Source: Bacteroidota bacterium (GTDB taxonomy: Bacteria; Bacteroidota; Bacteroidia; Flavobacteriales_D; Crocinitomicaceae). From it: a stretch of DNA of 64,000 nt. The notes beneath the pieces were generated by a model. That model was not told the origin of the DNA, did no database searches, and worked only from the letters and a program-made list of their open reading frames with translations. This document shows positions 56,567 to 64,000 of the stretch, one piece after another (position 1 is the first letter of the stretch; the number at the start of each line of letters is the position of its first letter). A program made the position numbers and the translations under genes. Where the stretch lies: contig SBGX01000032.1 of the NCBI GenBank assembly GCA_006226425.1, positions 62,001-126,000 of the forward strand, read 5' to 3'.

Positions 56567-57516
56567 TAAATCTCTTTTTCGATCAGATAGCTGTTTCGTG
56601 TACTTGAGTTTCTACTGATCAATTCAGCAAGGAAACCGGCAAGAAAAAACTGTACTCCAATGATCATGGCAGCAACGGCAATGAAAAATTCGGTTCTTTC
56701 CGCAAGCAATTTTCCACTCGTATCAATGAAAAGTTTGTCAATAGCCATGTAAAGGGTCAAACCAAAACCAATGAGGAACATGAGTCCTCCCCAGATTCCA
56801 AAGAAGTGCATGGGTTTCTTTCCGAATTTCCCCATGAAAACAACTGTTAACAGGTCCAGAGGGCCATTTAGAAAGCGGTTGAGACCAAACTTGCTGCTAC
56901 CGTATTTTCGAGCCTGGTGTTGCACAACTTTTTCCCCGATTCGGTTAAATCCGGCGAATTTGGAAAGAGCTGGAATGTATCGGTGCATGTCACCGTAAAT
57001 CTCAATGCTCTTGATAACGGCATGCTTGTATGCTTTTAGGCCACAATTAAAATCGTGCAACTTGATTCCGGTAAGAACCCGGGCAGCCCAGTTGTATAGT
57101 TTAGTCGGGAGGGTTTTTGAAACCGGGTCATAGCGTTTCTTTTTCCAACCGGACACGAGATCAAAATCTTCTTCGGTGATCATCCGATATAACTCGGGAA
57201 TTTCGTCCGGGCTATCCTGGAGATCGGCGTCCATAGTGATGACCACCTCGCCGAGCGCTTTCTCAAAACCTTTTTGTAGGGCAGCAGATTTCCCGTAGTT
57301 CCGCTGAAATTTGATTCCTTTTACCTGTTCATGTCTGGCGCTAAGGTCTTCAATGATTTCCCAGGAACGATCTTTACTTCCATCATCAATGAAAATGACT
57401 TCAAAGCTCAACCCATGTTCGTTCCCTACGCGGGAAATCCAGTCATACAGTTCCGGAAGTGATTCTTCTTCGTTGAGTAAAGGGATGACGACGGATACTT
57501 GTACAGGGTACTTCAA
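56566..57516 (-). CDS. Family 2 glycosyltransferase, DPM/GtrB-like, with two C-terminal membrane helices
   Basis: 316 residues. GT-A domain: VSVVIPLLNEEESLPELYDW, FIDDGSKDRSWE, the DxD of ITMDADLQDSPDEIPE, and QARKYG. Two transmembrane segments follow (FGIWGGLMFLIGFGLTLYM; EFFIAVAAMIIGVQFFLAGFL). This is the dolichyl/undecaprenyl-phosphate sugar transferase layout that makes polyprenyl-P-glucose, -mannose or similar donors at the membrane. Translation starts at TTG (57516); no ATG or GTG fits in front of the conserved block. First of three overlapping genes. Confidence 0.9.
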   Translation of the reverse strand: MKYPVQVSVVIPLLNEEESLPELYDWISRVGNEHGLSFEVIFIDDGSKDRSWEIIEDLSARHEQVKGIKFQRNYGKSAALQKGFEKALGEVVITMDADLQDSPDEIPELYRMITEEDFDLVSGWKKKRYDPVSKTLPTKLYNWAARVLTGIKLHDFNCGLKAYKHAVIKSIEIYGDMHRYIPALSKFAGFNRIGEKVVQHQARKYGSSKFGLNRFLNGPLDLLTVVFMGKFGKKPMHFFGIWGGLMFLIGFGLTLYMAIDKLFIDTSGKLLAERTEFFIAVAAMIIGVQFFLAGFLAELISRNSSTRNSYLIEKEI

Positions 57517-57566
57517 GGTTCAAAATGTTTAAGGCAAATGTACGTTTTTTTGGAGAATTTACTGAC

Positions 57567-58142
57567 CTACTTTTTGTCCTCTTCCCTGAGGTATTCATCC
57601 GTAAAATGACGACGCTGTTTTTCTTGCGAGAATTTATCTTTGTTATAGGTAGCAGAATCTCCTTTGGGGATAGACAGGCTTTGCCATTCGTTTGGACAAA
57701 TTTGCCGGGAGAGATACACGATTTGTCCGACATGGTATGCGTAATGAGCGAGCTGTCTATTGATGGCTTCCACTACGGTGTGCCCCTGATTTCGAATGTA
57801 AATGATCCGTTCCAAATCCCGATCACTTAGTTGATTTATTGCTTCAAATAAACAATTCCATCCTTTTTCCCAATGAGATTGCAGAGATTCCATGTTCCAG
57901 CTTTCCGGGGATTCAAATTCCAGATCTCGTGTTCTCCATTCCTTTTCACCGTCGGAAGTCAAAAAATCGGTCCAACGAGAGAGCATATTTCCTTCCAGAT
58001 GTCTGACCATAACAGCGATACTATTGCTGTCTTTTCCAGGCGATTGATGAACAAGTTCATCATTTAGCTGCCTGAAGCTTTTGTCTCCCAACGATTTGTA
58101 GTATTCAAATTGTTTTCGGATGCTTTCGAGATAGGATTCCAT
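57567..58142 (-). CDS. DUF1572 (DinB/YfiT-fold) protein
   Basis: 191 residues, four-helix-bundle DinB-like fold. Putative metal-binding His residues occur in MVRHLEGNMLSRW and INRQLAHYAYHVGQIVYLSR. The ending KDKFSQEKQRRHFTDEYLR is polar. Members are thiol-dependent transferases or unknown; the name DinB here means the YfiT/DinB fold, not the DNA polymerase at 32462-33532. Located 50 bases upstream of the glycosyltransferase on the same strand; co-transcription is possible. Confidence 0.82.
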   Translation of the reverse strand: MESYLESIRKQFEYYKSLGDKSFRQLNDELVHQSPGKDSNSIAVMVRHLEGNMLSRWTDFLTSDGEKEWRTRDLEFESPESWNMESLQSHWEKGWNCLFEAINQLSDRDLERIIYIRNQGHTVVEAINRQLAHYAYHVGQIVYLSRQICPNEWQSLSIPKGDSATYNKDKFSQEKQRRHFTDEYLREEDKK

Positions 58143-58250
58143 GGGCTGCTTATTTGTATTGAGTTCAAGATACTAAACGAAAGAACCATCTGAAGATTGT
58201 TTGCTGTAATAAAAGTTGTTCACAGAATTTGAGAGTGCTCCTGAGTCCTC

Positions 58251-58290
58251 GGGAAAAAGGAAAGGCCTTCTATGAAGAAAGCCCTTGTCC
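58251..58290 (-). terminator. Weak terminator-like hairpin after the beta-helix gene
   Basis: On the minus strand CTTC (58277-58274) pairs with GAAG (58270-58267), extended through a bulge by AAGGGC with GCCTT, and followed by CCTTTTTCCC. It is positioned correctly for the gene ending at 58330, but bulged. Confidence 0.35.
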
Positions 58291-58329
58291 TTTGATTTTG
58301 GATATGAATAACGCTAGTTAATCCTGCAT

Positions 58330-59799
58330 TTACTTTTTGATGACTCGAATCGACTTTTTCCAGTTGTCCGATGTAGCTAGTAAGACATAAACTCCCGGTT
58401 CAAGATGAGCAAGGTTCAGTTGTGTTGATTCGATTTCGTTTTCATAAACTAGCTGGCCCTGAAGATTGAATAGTTCAACCTTTGCAGTCTCTGAGAGTTG
58501 AATAAGATCACTGAAGGGGTTTGGATAAGCTGTGAAAGAAACAGGATTTATTTCATCCAGACTGGCAGAGCTACTTTCAAATTCATAGCATCCCATATCG
58601 ATGGCAGCACCACTGTATCGGTTCAAACCAGCCAGGTCCGTAGAAGGGATCCATTGAGAAATTCCGGTACTGTCCCCGCCGTCGATAGCTGGTGAGTTCG
58701 GCAATAGTGTGAAATCCAAATTAGAAGAATCTTTGAACTCTGGAGGGCTTGTAATTACAGTTGTGCTATTTGGATAGCCTCCCTGAACCAAACTATTTTG
58801 AATGGTGATAATGGAGTCGCTTCCATTGGATTCATATACCTGTGTGCTTCCAGTTCCTCCCCAAAAAATCGAGTTATGGATGTTCAGTGCCACACCATTT
58901 GACCCAATGGCAGTTCCGTTTGGAGCATCGTTGTTGGCAAAGGTGCAGTTGATAATGTTTGACCCTGGAGCCACACTGTAGAAGAACAGACCACCACCAG
59001 CAATTTTTCCGGCTGTGTTATGATGGAATAAACAATTCGCAAATGTGTTTTGCTCGTTGTTTCTCGAACCGTTAAATGTGATGTTTCCACTATGCTGATT
59101 GGAAGTGTTGTGGTGAAAGACGCATCCGGTCGCAATGATAGTTGAGTTGCTGATGTATGAAGTACCTCCTTCATTGGCATGATTGTCGTGAAATTCGCTG
59201 TCGATCAGATAAACCTTGGATCCTGTCATGTGTGTTCCGCCCTGACCAATGTTGGTGTTGTTGGATACGGTACAATTTCTAAAGGTAAATCCCGGACAAT
59301 TCATGATGTAAAAACCTCCGGTCCCGATGCCAACTCCCTTGCCATGTGAGATGGTGACGCCATCAAGCATAGAGGAACTTAAACTTTGGGCTTTGAGCAC
59401 GATAACAACATTGTCCTGTTGTTCGCCCTGAACCCCGATATCGCCGGATAAAATGACCCGGTGAGTTTTCCAGTCTCTTTCCGAGACAGCACTTTCGGTC
59501 CCATTAAATCCACCATAGATGTTGAGTTCTTTTTGAATCCAGGTGAAGCGTTTTTCGGCTTCCGTGGCCGGGGATTCATTCCCGGTTTCATCTTTGGTGG
59601 GGAGGTAGGTGCCTTCCGCGATCCAAACTTCATCTCCTGAGTTGGCTTGATCAATGGCGTCTTGTAAAGTCGTGAAGGCATTATTCCATGACGACCCATC
59701 ATTGTTCCCGTTTGCGTCAATATCCACGTAAATTGTGGATTGACTCATTGCCAGAGTTCCGAAACTCATAGCAAGTACCAGATTGTAAATTTTTCTCAT
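58330..59799 (-). CDS. Secreted parallel beta-helix protein with T9SS type-A sorting domain
   Basis: 489 residues. Signal peptide MRKIYNLVLAMSFGTLAMSQ. Residues 23-90 are the start typical of such proteins (IYVDIDANGNNDGSSWNNAFTTLQDAI). A parallel beta-helix of short repeats (about 120-340) contains many Asn/Ile/Thr turns, for example TVSNNTNIG and CVFHHNTSNQ. The choice-of-anchor Q-type region is followed by the type-A sorting domain (AYPNPFSDLIQL, KVELFNLQGQLVY, LEPGVYVLLA, KSIRVIKK). It is exported by the type IX system and displayed or released. Ligand unknown; polysaccharide or surface binding is plausible. 157 bases separate it from the LytTR gene upstream. Confidence 0.9.
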   Translation of the reverse strand: MRKIYNLVLAMSFGTLAMSQSTIYVDIDANGNNDGSSWNNAFTTLQDAIDQANSGDEVWIAEGTYLPTKDETGNESPATEAEKRFTWIQKELNIYGGFNGTESAVSERDWKTHRVILSGDIGVQGEQQDNVVIVLKAQSLSSSMLDGVTISHGKGVGIGTGGFYIMNCPGFTFRNCTVSNNTNIGQGGTHMTGSKVYLIDSEFHDNHANEGGTSYISNSTIIATGCVFHHNTSNQHSGNITFNGSRNNEQNTFANCLFHHNTAGKIAGGGLFFYSVAPGSNIINCTFANNDAPNGTAIGSNGVALNIHNSIFWGGTGSTQVYESNGSDSIITIQNSLVQGGYPNSTTVITSPPEFKDSSNLDFTLLPNSPAIDGGDSTGISQWIPSTDLAGLNRYSGAAIDMGCYEFESSSASLDEINPVSFTAYPNPFSDLIQLSETAKVELFNLQGQLVYENEIESTQLNLAHLEPGVYVLLATSDNWKKSIRVIKK

Positions 59800-59956
59800 T
59801 TTTTTGTCGTTGTTTCAGTACGAATTTGGGCATAATTGAATAGGGAAAACCTTGTCAATTGCTGAAAGTCGTGTTTCGATTTCTAAAACGGACGAAAGAG
59901 TGGAAATAGCTAAGAAATTCTTTGTTTTAGAGGAGGTCTCTTGTGTGATAGAGCAA

Positions 59957-60721
59957 TTATATTCCGCCCATGATTTGAAGAAATTCGTCTCTTTTTTCTC
60001 TGGAAATAGAGACAATCAGATCATTGTCCATGACCAGGTGACCACCATCTTTTTTGACGAATTGTTTGATGTATCTCATGTTGATGCAAAAGGAACGATG
60101 AGGGCGATAAAATTCCTGCTTGTCTTCCAGAAGGGCCATGAAATGTTTGAGTGGTTTGCTGACCAGTTTACTTCCGTTACTTTTCGTATAAAACTTGGTG
60201 TACATACCGTCGGCTTCCAGACAAATAATATCTTCCAACTCGACAAAAAGGATTCCATCCGAGATGGGGAGCCCGATTTTTTTGAAATTGAGTGAATTGA
60301 AGGAATTCTTCAGTTCAGTAAGTTGTTCAGAAACGGATTTTTGTTCAATGTTTTCCTGGACTTTCCCGACAGCTTCTTTTACTTGCTTTGGACGCAAGGG
60401 TTTTAGCAGGTAGTCAATCGCGTTTATTTCAAAGGCTTTGACAGCGTATTCGGAATGAGCAGTGGTAAATATAATCTTGAAATCGATCTCGTGATCTTCG
60501 AAAAAATCCATGATCTGGGTACCCATATAATCGGGCATTTCAACATCGAGAAATACAACTTCCGGCTGAAGTTGTTTGATTAGTTCGACACCGGCAGACA
60601 GTCCTTCGGCTTCGTCAAGTACTTTCACGTTGGCACAATATTCTTCCAGAATCGTTCGGAGGAGCTTCCGTGCCTTCGATTCGTCATCAATGATAATTGC
60701 GGTCATTTCCTTTTTTGACAT
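59957..60721 (-). CDS. LytTR-family response regulator
   Basis: 254 residues. The receiver domain (residues 6-115) has the acidic pocket DDES, phospho-acceptor Asp59 in VVFLDVEMPD, Thr in IIFTTAHS and Lys107 in DYLLKPL. A linker is followed by a LytTR DNA-binding domain (ILFVELEDIICLEADGMYTKF, HRSFCINMRYI). The cognate kinase ends 60 bases upstream at 60782. Target genes are unknown; the secreted beta-helix gene 157 bases downstream is one candidate. An alternative start at the next Met (MTAIIIDD) is possible. Confidence 0.92.
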   Translation of the reverse strand: MSKKEMTAIIIDDESKARKLLRTILEEYCANVKVLDEAEGLSAGVELIKQLQPEVVFLDVEMPDYMGTQIMDFFEDHEIDFKIIFTTAHSEYAVKAFEINAIDYLLKPLRPKQVKEAVGKVQENIEQKSVSEQLTELKNSFNSLNFKKIGLPISDGILFVELEDIICLEADGMYTKFYTKSNGSKLVSKPLKHFMALLEDKQEFYRPHRSFCINMRYIKQFVKKDGGHLVMDNDLIVSISREKRDEFLQIMGGI

Positions 60722-60781
60722 AGGTACAAATAGTTGTTCAATTAGATATTCCTAAACTGCTGTATGGTCTGTTTCGATTGC

Positions 60782-62623
60782 TCAAACAAGCGTGTTGGGA
60801 ATTTGGATTTGAACCCTAGTTCCCAGAACCTGATCCTGTTCCACTTTCTCTTCAATCGAAATGCTTAACTGATTTCCGTGTTTTTCCTGAATGATTTGTA
60901 GCCGACTGGCGTTTGCATCGGTACTAAACGATCTGTGTTTGTTTTTTTGGTCGTTGATCTTTTTACTGGCTCGTAGCCCGATCCCATTGTCTGATACCTC
61001 ACAAACGATCAATTCATTCTTTTCATAGAAGCATATTTCCAGTCTTTTTACTCCTTGTTTGTGCCAAAGACCATGTTTGATGGCATTTTCCACATAGGGT
61101 TGAATGAGCATGGGAGGAAGATTCTTTTCCAAAAGAAACTCGTCCTCGCATTTGATCTCAAATTCAAGTCCTTCCTGACGAAGTGCTTCCAGTTCAATGT
61201 AGAGTTGGAGACTTTTTATCTCTTCTTCAATGGTAATCAGGGTTTGATTGCTCTGGTTTAGATACAATCTGATCAGGTCGGCGAACTTTCCCAGGTAATC
61301 AGAGGCCAGCTCTTTTTCGTTGAGGATAATGTACTCCTGAATCGAGTTGAGGGCATTGAAAATGAAATGCGGATTCATTTGAGCCTTGATTGCTTTTAAT
61401 TCGGAATCCTTGTACTGATTTTCTACCAACAGGCGTTTGTTTTGTTCGGTCAGTTCCAGGCGATTTAATTCCGCTTTTTTTCGATTTTTGAATTGCAAAA
61501 AATAGAGGATACCACTGATTGAAAGTAGGACTACAATGACGCTGATGATGATCAGATAATTTCGATTGCGTTTTGCTTTCACTCCTTGCAATTCCTTTTC
61601 AAATTCCAGTTGGGTCTGCTTCCGTTTAAGAGTTGCCGTTTCATATTTCTTTTCCAGTTCTTCAATCAATTCAACTTTGTCCTGAGAAAAAATAGAATCC
61701 TTGATTGCATGGTAGAGCTCATTGTACTCCAAAGCTGTCTGATGCTTTCCTTGTTGTTTGTGGTTTTGGGCCAAATACTGGTAGATGACCTGTAAATTTT
61801 GTTTGGAATCAAATTTTCGGGCCAGTTCCAGCCCCTTGTTTAGATAGGAGTTTGAAAGATCATGTTTCCCCAGTTTCGAGTACGCTTTTCCCAGATTCTG
61901 ATATGATTCGATCACCGTTTTGTCCATCCCGTTTTCCAGACTGATTCGAAGTGCTTCCGTAGAATGATCAATGGCCTCATCCAGTTCGTCCAAATCCAGG
62001 TTGACACTTGCTGTTCCGTTCAAGCCATACACGAGTCCCATAGGATGCTTCATCTCATGGGCATATTTGATGACCTTTTGGAACCACTTTTTGGATTCCC
62101 GAAGTTGTTGATTGTTGCTATAAGCCACTGCCAGATTATTACAAATGGCCATGTGTTGAATGCTGGTTTCCTGATTTTCAATGAGTCGATAAATCTTGAG
62201 GTAGATTTTGATCGCTTCTTCTGGCTTATCCATGTTGTTATAGATCAGGGCCATATTGTTGTAAGCAGCCAAAATGTGTTGCTGGTCACCTACTGATTTG
62301 AGAATTTTGGCCCCTCTGTTGGCATAAATCAGTGCGGAGTCTAATTCGCCTTTTTGGAAGAAATATCCTGATTTGGCGGTATTGGAGAACCCGATTCCAC
62401 GTTTGTAATTTTGCTTTTTAGCTAGTTTCAGTGCCTGGGTAATGAGTAGGCGAGAGCTGTCAAGATTGTCATGAAAGTGAATTGCAGCCAGATCGACAAG
62501 CGCATGGACTTTGTTGGTGTCACTGTTCCTTGTCTTGAGGATGATGTTTTTCAAGCTATCTGCATCCTGCGATTGAGCAATTGCGGGTAGTAGTGCCAGT
62601 AAAATCAGGAGCCATCCTTTCAT
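60782..62623 (-). CDS. TPR-containing LytS/YehU-type sensor histidine kinase
   Basis: About 613 residues from the ATG at 62623 (MKGWLLILLALLPAIAQSQ signal peptide). An in-frame ATG at 62785 would add 54 residues without a signal. The periplasmic half has TPR repeats (YNNMALIYNNMDKPEEAIKIY, YQNLGKAYSKLGKHDLSN, YQYLAQNHKQQGKHQTALEY). One membrane segment (about 350-375; NYLIIISVIVVLLSISGILYF) leads to a coiled coil, then the LytS-type kinase: phospho-His in QMNPHFIFNALNSIQEYI, N-box PPMLIQPYVENAIKHGLWHK, and G-box DNGIGLRASKK. It pairs with the LytTR regulator. Confidence 0.92.
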   Translation of the reverse strand: MKGWLLILLALLPAIAQSQDADSLKNIILKTRNSDTNKVHALVDLAAIHFHDNLDSSRLLITQALKLAKKQNYKRGIGFSNTAKSGYFFQKGELDSALIYANRGAKILKSVGDQQHILAAYNNMALIYNNMDKPEEAIKIYLKIYRLIENQETSIQHMAICNNLAVAYSNNQQLRESKKWFQKVIKYAHEMKHPMGLVYGLNGTASVNLDLDELDEAIDHSTEALRISLENGMDKTVIESYQNLGKAYSKLGKHDLSNSYLNKGLELARKFDSKQNLQVIYQYLAQNHKQQGKHQTALEYNELYHAIKDSIFSQDKVELIEELEKKYETATLKRKQTQLEFEKELQGVKAKRNRNYLIIISVIVVLLSISGILYFLQFKNRKKAELNRLELTEQNKRLLVENQYKDSELKAIKAQMNPHFIFNALNSIQEYIILNEKELASDYLGKFADLIRLYLNQSNQTLITIEEEIKSLQLYIELEALRQEGLEFEIKCEDEFLLEKNLPPMLIQPYVENAIKHGLWHKQGVKRLEICFYEKNELIVCEVSDNGIGLRASKKINDQKNKHRSFSTDANASRLQIIQEKHGNQLSISIEEKVEQDQVLGTRVQIQIPNTLV

Positions 62624-62775
62624 GCGATAAAGATACAGGCTGAATTTTAATTGAAGACCGGGCTTTGGAATTTTATGTCCGGGTAATTCTAAACGGGCCA
62701 GGGTGATTGAGGCAAAGGGGTCTGTTTTAGGTGAAATGAACATTGTTTTGCTGAAAAAAAGTTGTTGACAAGCTC

Positions 62776-62820
62776 TTTTATGCAAGGATTCGGAGTTAAT
62801 TTTGTGTTTTTATGCAAGGA
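62776..62820 (+). promoter_or_regulatory. Divergent promoter region with a 13-bp direct repeat
   Basis: TTTTATGCAAGGA occurs at 62776-62788 and again at 62808-62820. The second copy carries the ATG of the SGNH gene. Between them TAATTTTG (62797-62804) is an exact -7 match. The 188 bases between the kinase start and 62812 also hold the upstream kinase region. Confidence 0.5.
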
Positions 62821-64000
62821 AAATCGTACAAGCCTTTCCAGGTACTTCTTTTTGTGCTGGCTACAATGTCGGTATTGGCCTTGATGTCCTATTTCTATAA
62901 TAGAGAAGATTGGAAACTGGGAGGGGTGGAATTGCGGTTCTTATCATGGAACAAAGCGCTACATCCGAAATCTAAAAAGATGAAGGATATTTCGAGTTTC
63001 ATCGCAGAAGTAGATACCTCGCTGACAGAAATTCCGGTAGATAGTTTGGTGAAGCATCAAAACGTAGCCGGAAGTTTTGGGGCACCGGGGAAAGGACGAG
63101 TGATCAAGGAGAGCGCTACAAAGATCTACTTGAATGAATCGGGGAAAACAAGTTTGCACGCATTTTTTGCAAAATTGAGTCAGGCTGCTGGTGCAAAACG
63201 AAAGGTTCGGATGCTGCACTATGGAGATTCCCAAATTGAAGGAGACCGAATGACCGCTTTTATCCGACAAAGGATGCAGGAGCGATTTGGAGGAAATGGA
63301 CCGGGAACCATCCCTGCGCTAAATGTTTATAATACGATCAGTTTCGTTCAAAGCTGTTCAGAAAATTTTGAGCGTTATACAGCATTTGGTGGAAAAAGCC
63401 TGAAGAGTGCACAGTATGGTGCCATGTGTACTGCCGCGAGATTTACCCCAGAGTATCAGGACTCAGCACAACGCGCTGCATTGACAGGGGAACAGGAGGG
63501 GTGGATCGAAATAGCACCCTCCACATCCGGATATTCCAGAACCAGGAGCTATAGCAATGTCAAACTGTACTACACAGATTGTCAGGAGCCTTGTTTTTTA
63601 CAGGTTTATCGCAACGGAAACCTGGTGCATGAAGACAGCTTGAAAAATGATGGAAATTACCATGTCTTACCTCTAAGCTTTGGAGATCAGGCGGGTAAAA
63701 TGAAGTATGTATTTAAAAGTAAGGTAAGCCCGACCATTCTTGGCTTCGGACTGGAGGGAGATTATGGCTTGCAGGTCGACAATATTGCCATGCGGGGGTC
63801 AAGTGGCACCTTTTTTGGGAAGGTTAACCAGACAGTGATGGCAAAGATGTACCAGGATATGAATGTGGAGTTGGTAATTATGCAGTTTGGAGGGAATTCT
63901 GTTCCATACATGAAGGACAGTGTAGCAGCGGTGAATTATGCCCGATACTTTAAGAGTCAGTTAAACCGAATCAAAAGGTTGAAGCCGGGTGCAGCGATCA
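62812..64000 (+). CDS. SGNH/GDSL hydrolase-family envelope protein (5' part, runs off the right edge)
   Basis: The frame from the ATG at 62812 is open for 396 codons to the edge. It begins MQGKSYKPFQVLLFVLATMS with one N-terminal membrane anchor. A periplasmic region follows (about 25-100), then block I of the SGNH fold, MLHYGDSQIEGDR, about residues 138-150, with GGNGPG as block II and QFGGNSVPYMKD as a block III-like Asn motif. Such proteins accompany MBOAT acyltransferases in O-acetylation, or act as esterases, in Bacteroidota. The catalytic DxxH lies outside. Right neighbours would decide the role. Confidence 0.85.
   Translation, partial: MQGKSYKPFQVLLFVLATMSVLALMSYFYNREDWKLGGVELRFLSWNKALHPKSKKMKDISSFIAEVDTSLTEIPVDSLVKHQNVAGSFGAPGKGRVIKESATKIYLNESGKTSLHAFFAKLSQAAGAKRKVRMLHYGDSQIEGDRMTAFIRQRMQERFGGNGPGTIPALNVYNTISFVQSCSENFERYTAFGGKSLKSAQYGAMCTAARFTPEYQDSAQRAALTGEQEGWIEIAPSTSGYSRTRSYSNVKLYYTDCQEPCFLQVYRNGNLVHEDSLKNDGNYHVLPLSFGDQAGKMKYVFKSKVSPTILGFGLEGDYGLQVDNIAMRGSSGTFFGKVNQTVMAKMYQDMNVELVIMQFGGNSVPYMKDSVAAVNYARYFKSQLNRIKRLKPGAAI

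Noticed and set aside
59852-60295. 147-codon plus-strand frame beginning in the spacer and running opposite the response regulator
   Set aside because: Most of it is antisense to the conserved LytTR domain; no promoter box or signal supports it.

Overview
The window is a chromosomal segment of a Bacteroidota bacterium, most likely class Flavobacteriia; a Fluviicola/Crocinitomicaceae-like relative is my best guess. The evidence is type IX secretion sorting domains (type A at 58330-59799, type B at 31940-32353), a PorP/SprF protein, a GldI-like FKBP lipoprotein, a FecA-like TonB receptor, a fused IcmF-type mutase, almost no Shine-Dalgarno sequences, and Bacteroidota-type promoters (TAnnTTTG) in front of many genes. 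No insertion sequence, integrase, CRISPR array or rRNA was seen. The only phage-type gene is a lone ORF6N protein. Coding density is very high and no gene-free stretch exceeds 300 bases.

Layout. 1-7.5 kb (minus strand): the 5' part of an ABC ATPase, an aldose-1-epimerase-like protein, recG, and an overlapping pair of secreted repeat proteins (FG-GAP propeller and WG repeat). 7.6-18.6 kb: fused B12-dependent acyl-CoA mutase, ORF6N protein, DPP-IV-type peptidase, a small acidic protein with a hotdog thioesterase, aconitase, and two tandem outer-membrane barrels. 18.8-24.75 kb: a tightly overlapping four-gene operon behind one good promoter, encoding a DUF4856 lipoprotein, an imelysin, an HTTM protein related to vitamin K-dependent gamma-carboxylase, and a TonB receptor. 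24.8-31 kb: acyltransferase, membrane metallophosphoesterase, sucC, map with a coupled membrane protein, and a TerC/Alx protein. 31-38 kb: PorP/SprF with a minimal type-B sorting-domain protein, dinB, a purple-acid-phosphatase-like enzyme, a cyclophilin, an AcpH-like protein, an MltF-like transglycosylase and miaA. 38.3-45 kb: guaB, two PpiC-type envelope chaperones including a SurA-like protein, MoxR, and a SirB1-like protein. 45-54 kb: kbl divergent from prmC-ligA-dapA and two unknown envelope proteins, then nrnA and two FKBP lipoproteins. 54.2-64 kb: tRNA-Pro directly abutting an M23/LysM endopeptidase, a glycosyltransferase-HAD-MORN operon, a DUF1572 protein, a secreted beta-helix protein, a TPR histidine kinase with a LytTR regulator, and the start of an SGNH hydrolase.

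How the parts fit together. Much of the window serves the envelope: outer-membrane protein folding (SurA/PpiC/FKBP), type IX secretion, peptidoglycan turnover and TonB import. It is interspersed with core metabolism (acn, sucC, guaB, dapA, kbl) and DNA or translation maintenance (recG, dinB, ligA, prmC, miaA, map). The least understood system is the DUF4856-imelysin-HTTM-TonB operon. Its HTTM member keeps the His and Lys that I align with the catalytic residues of vitamin K-dependent gamma-carboxylase, which suggests an uncharacterised envelope modification or redox step linked to metal uptake. The second is the PorP/SprF pair whose partner is little more than a bare sorting domain.
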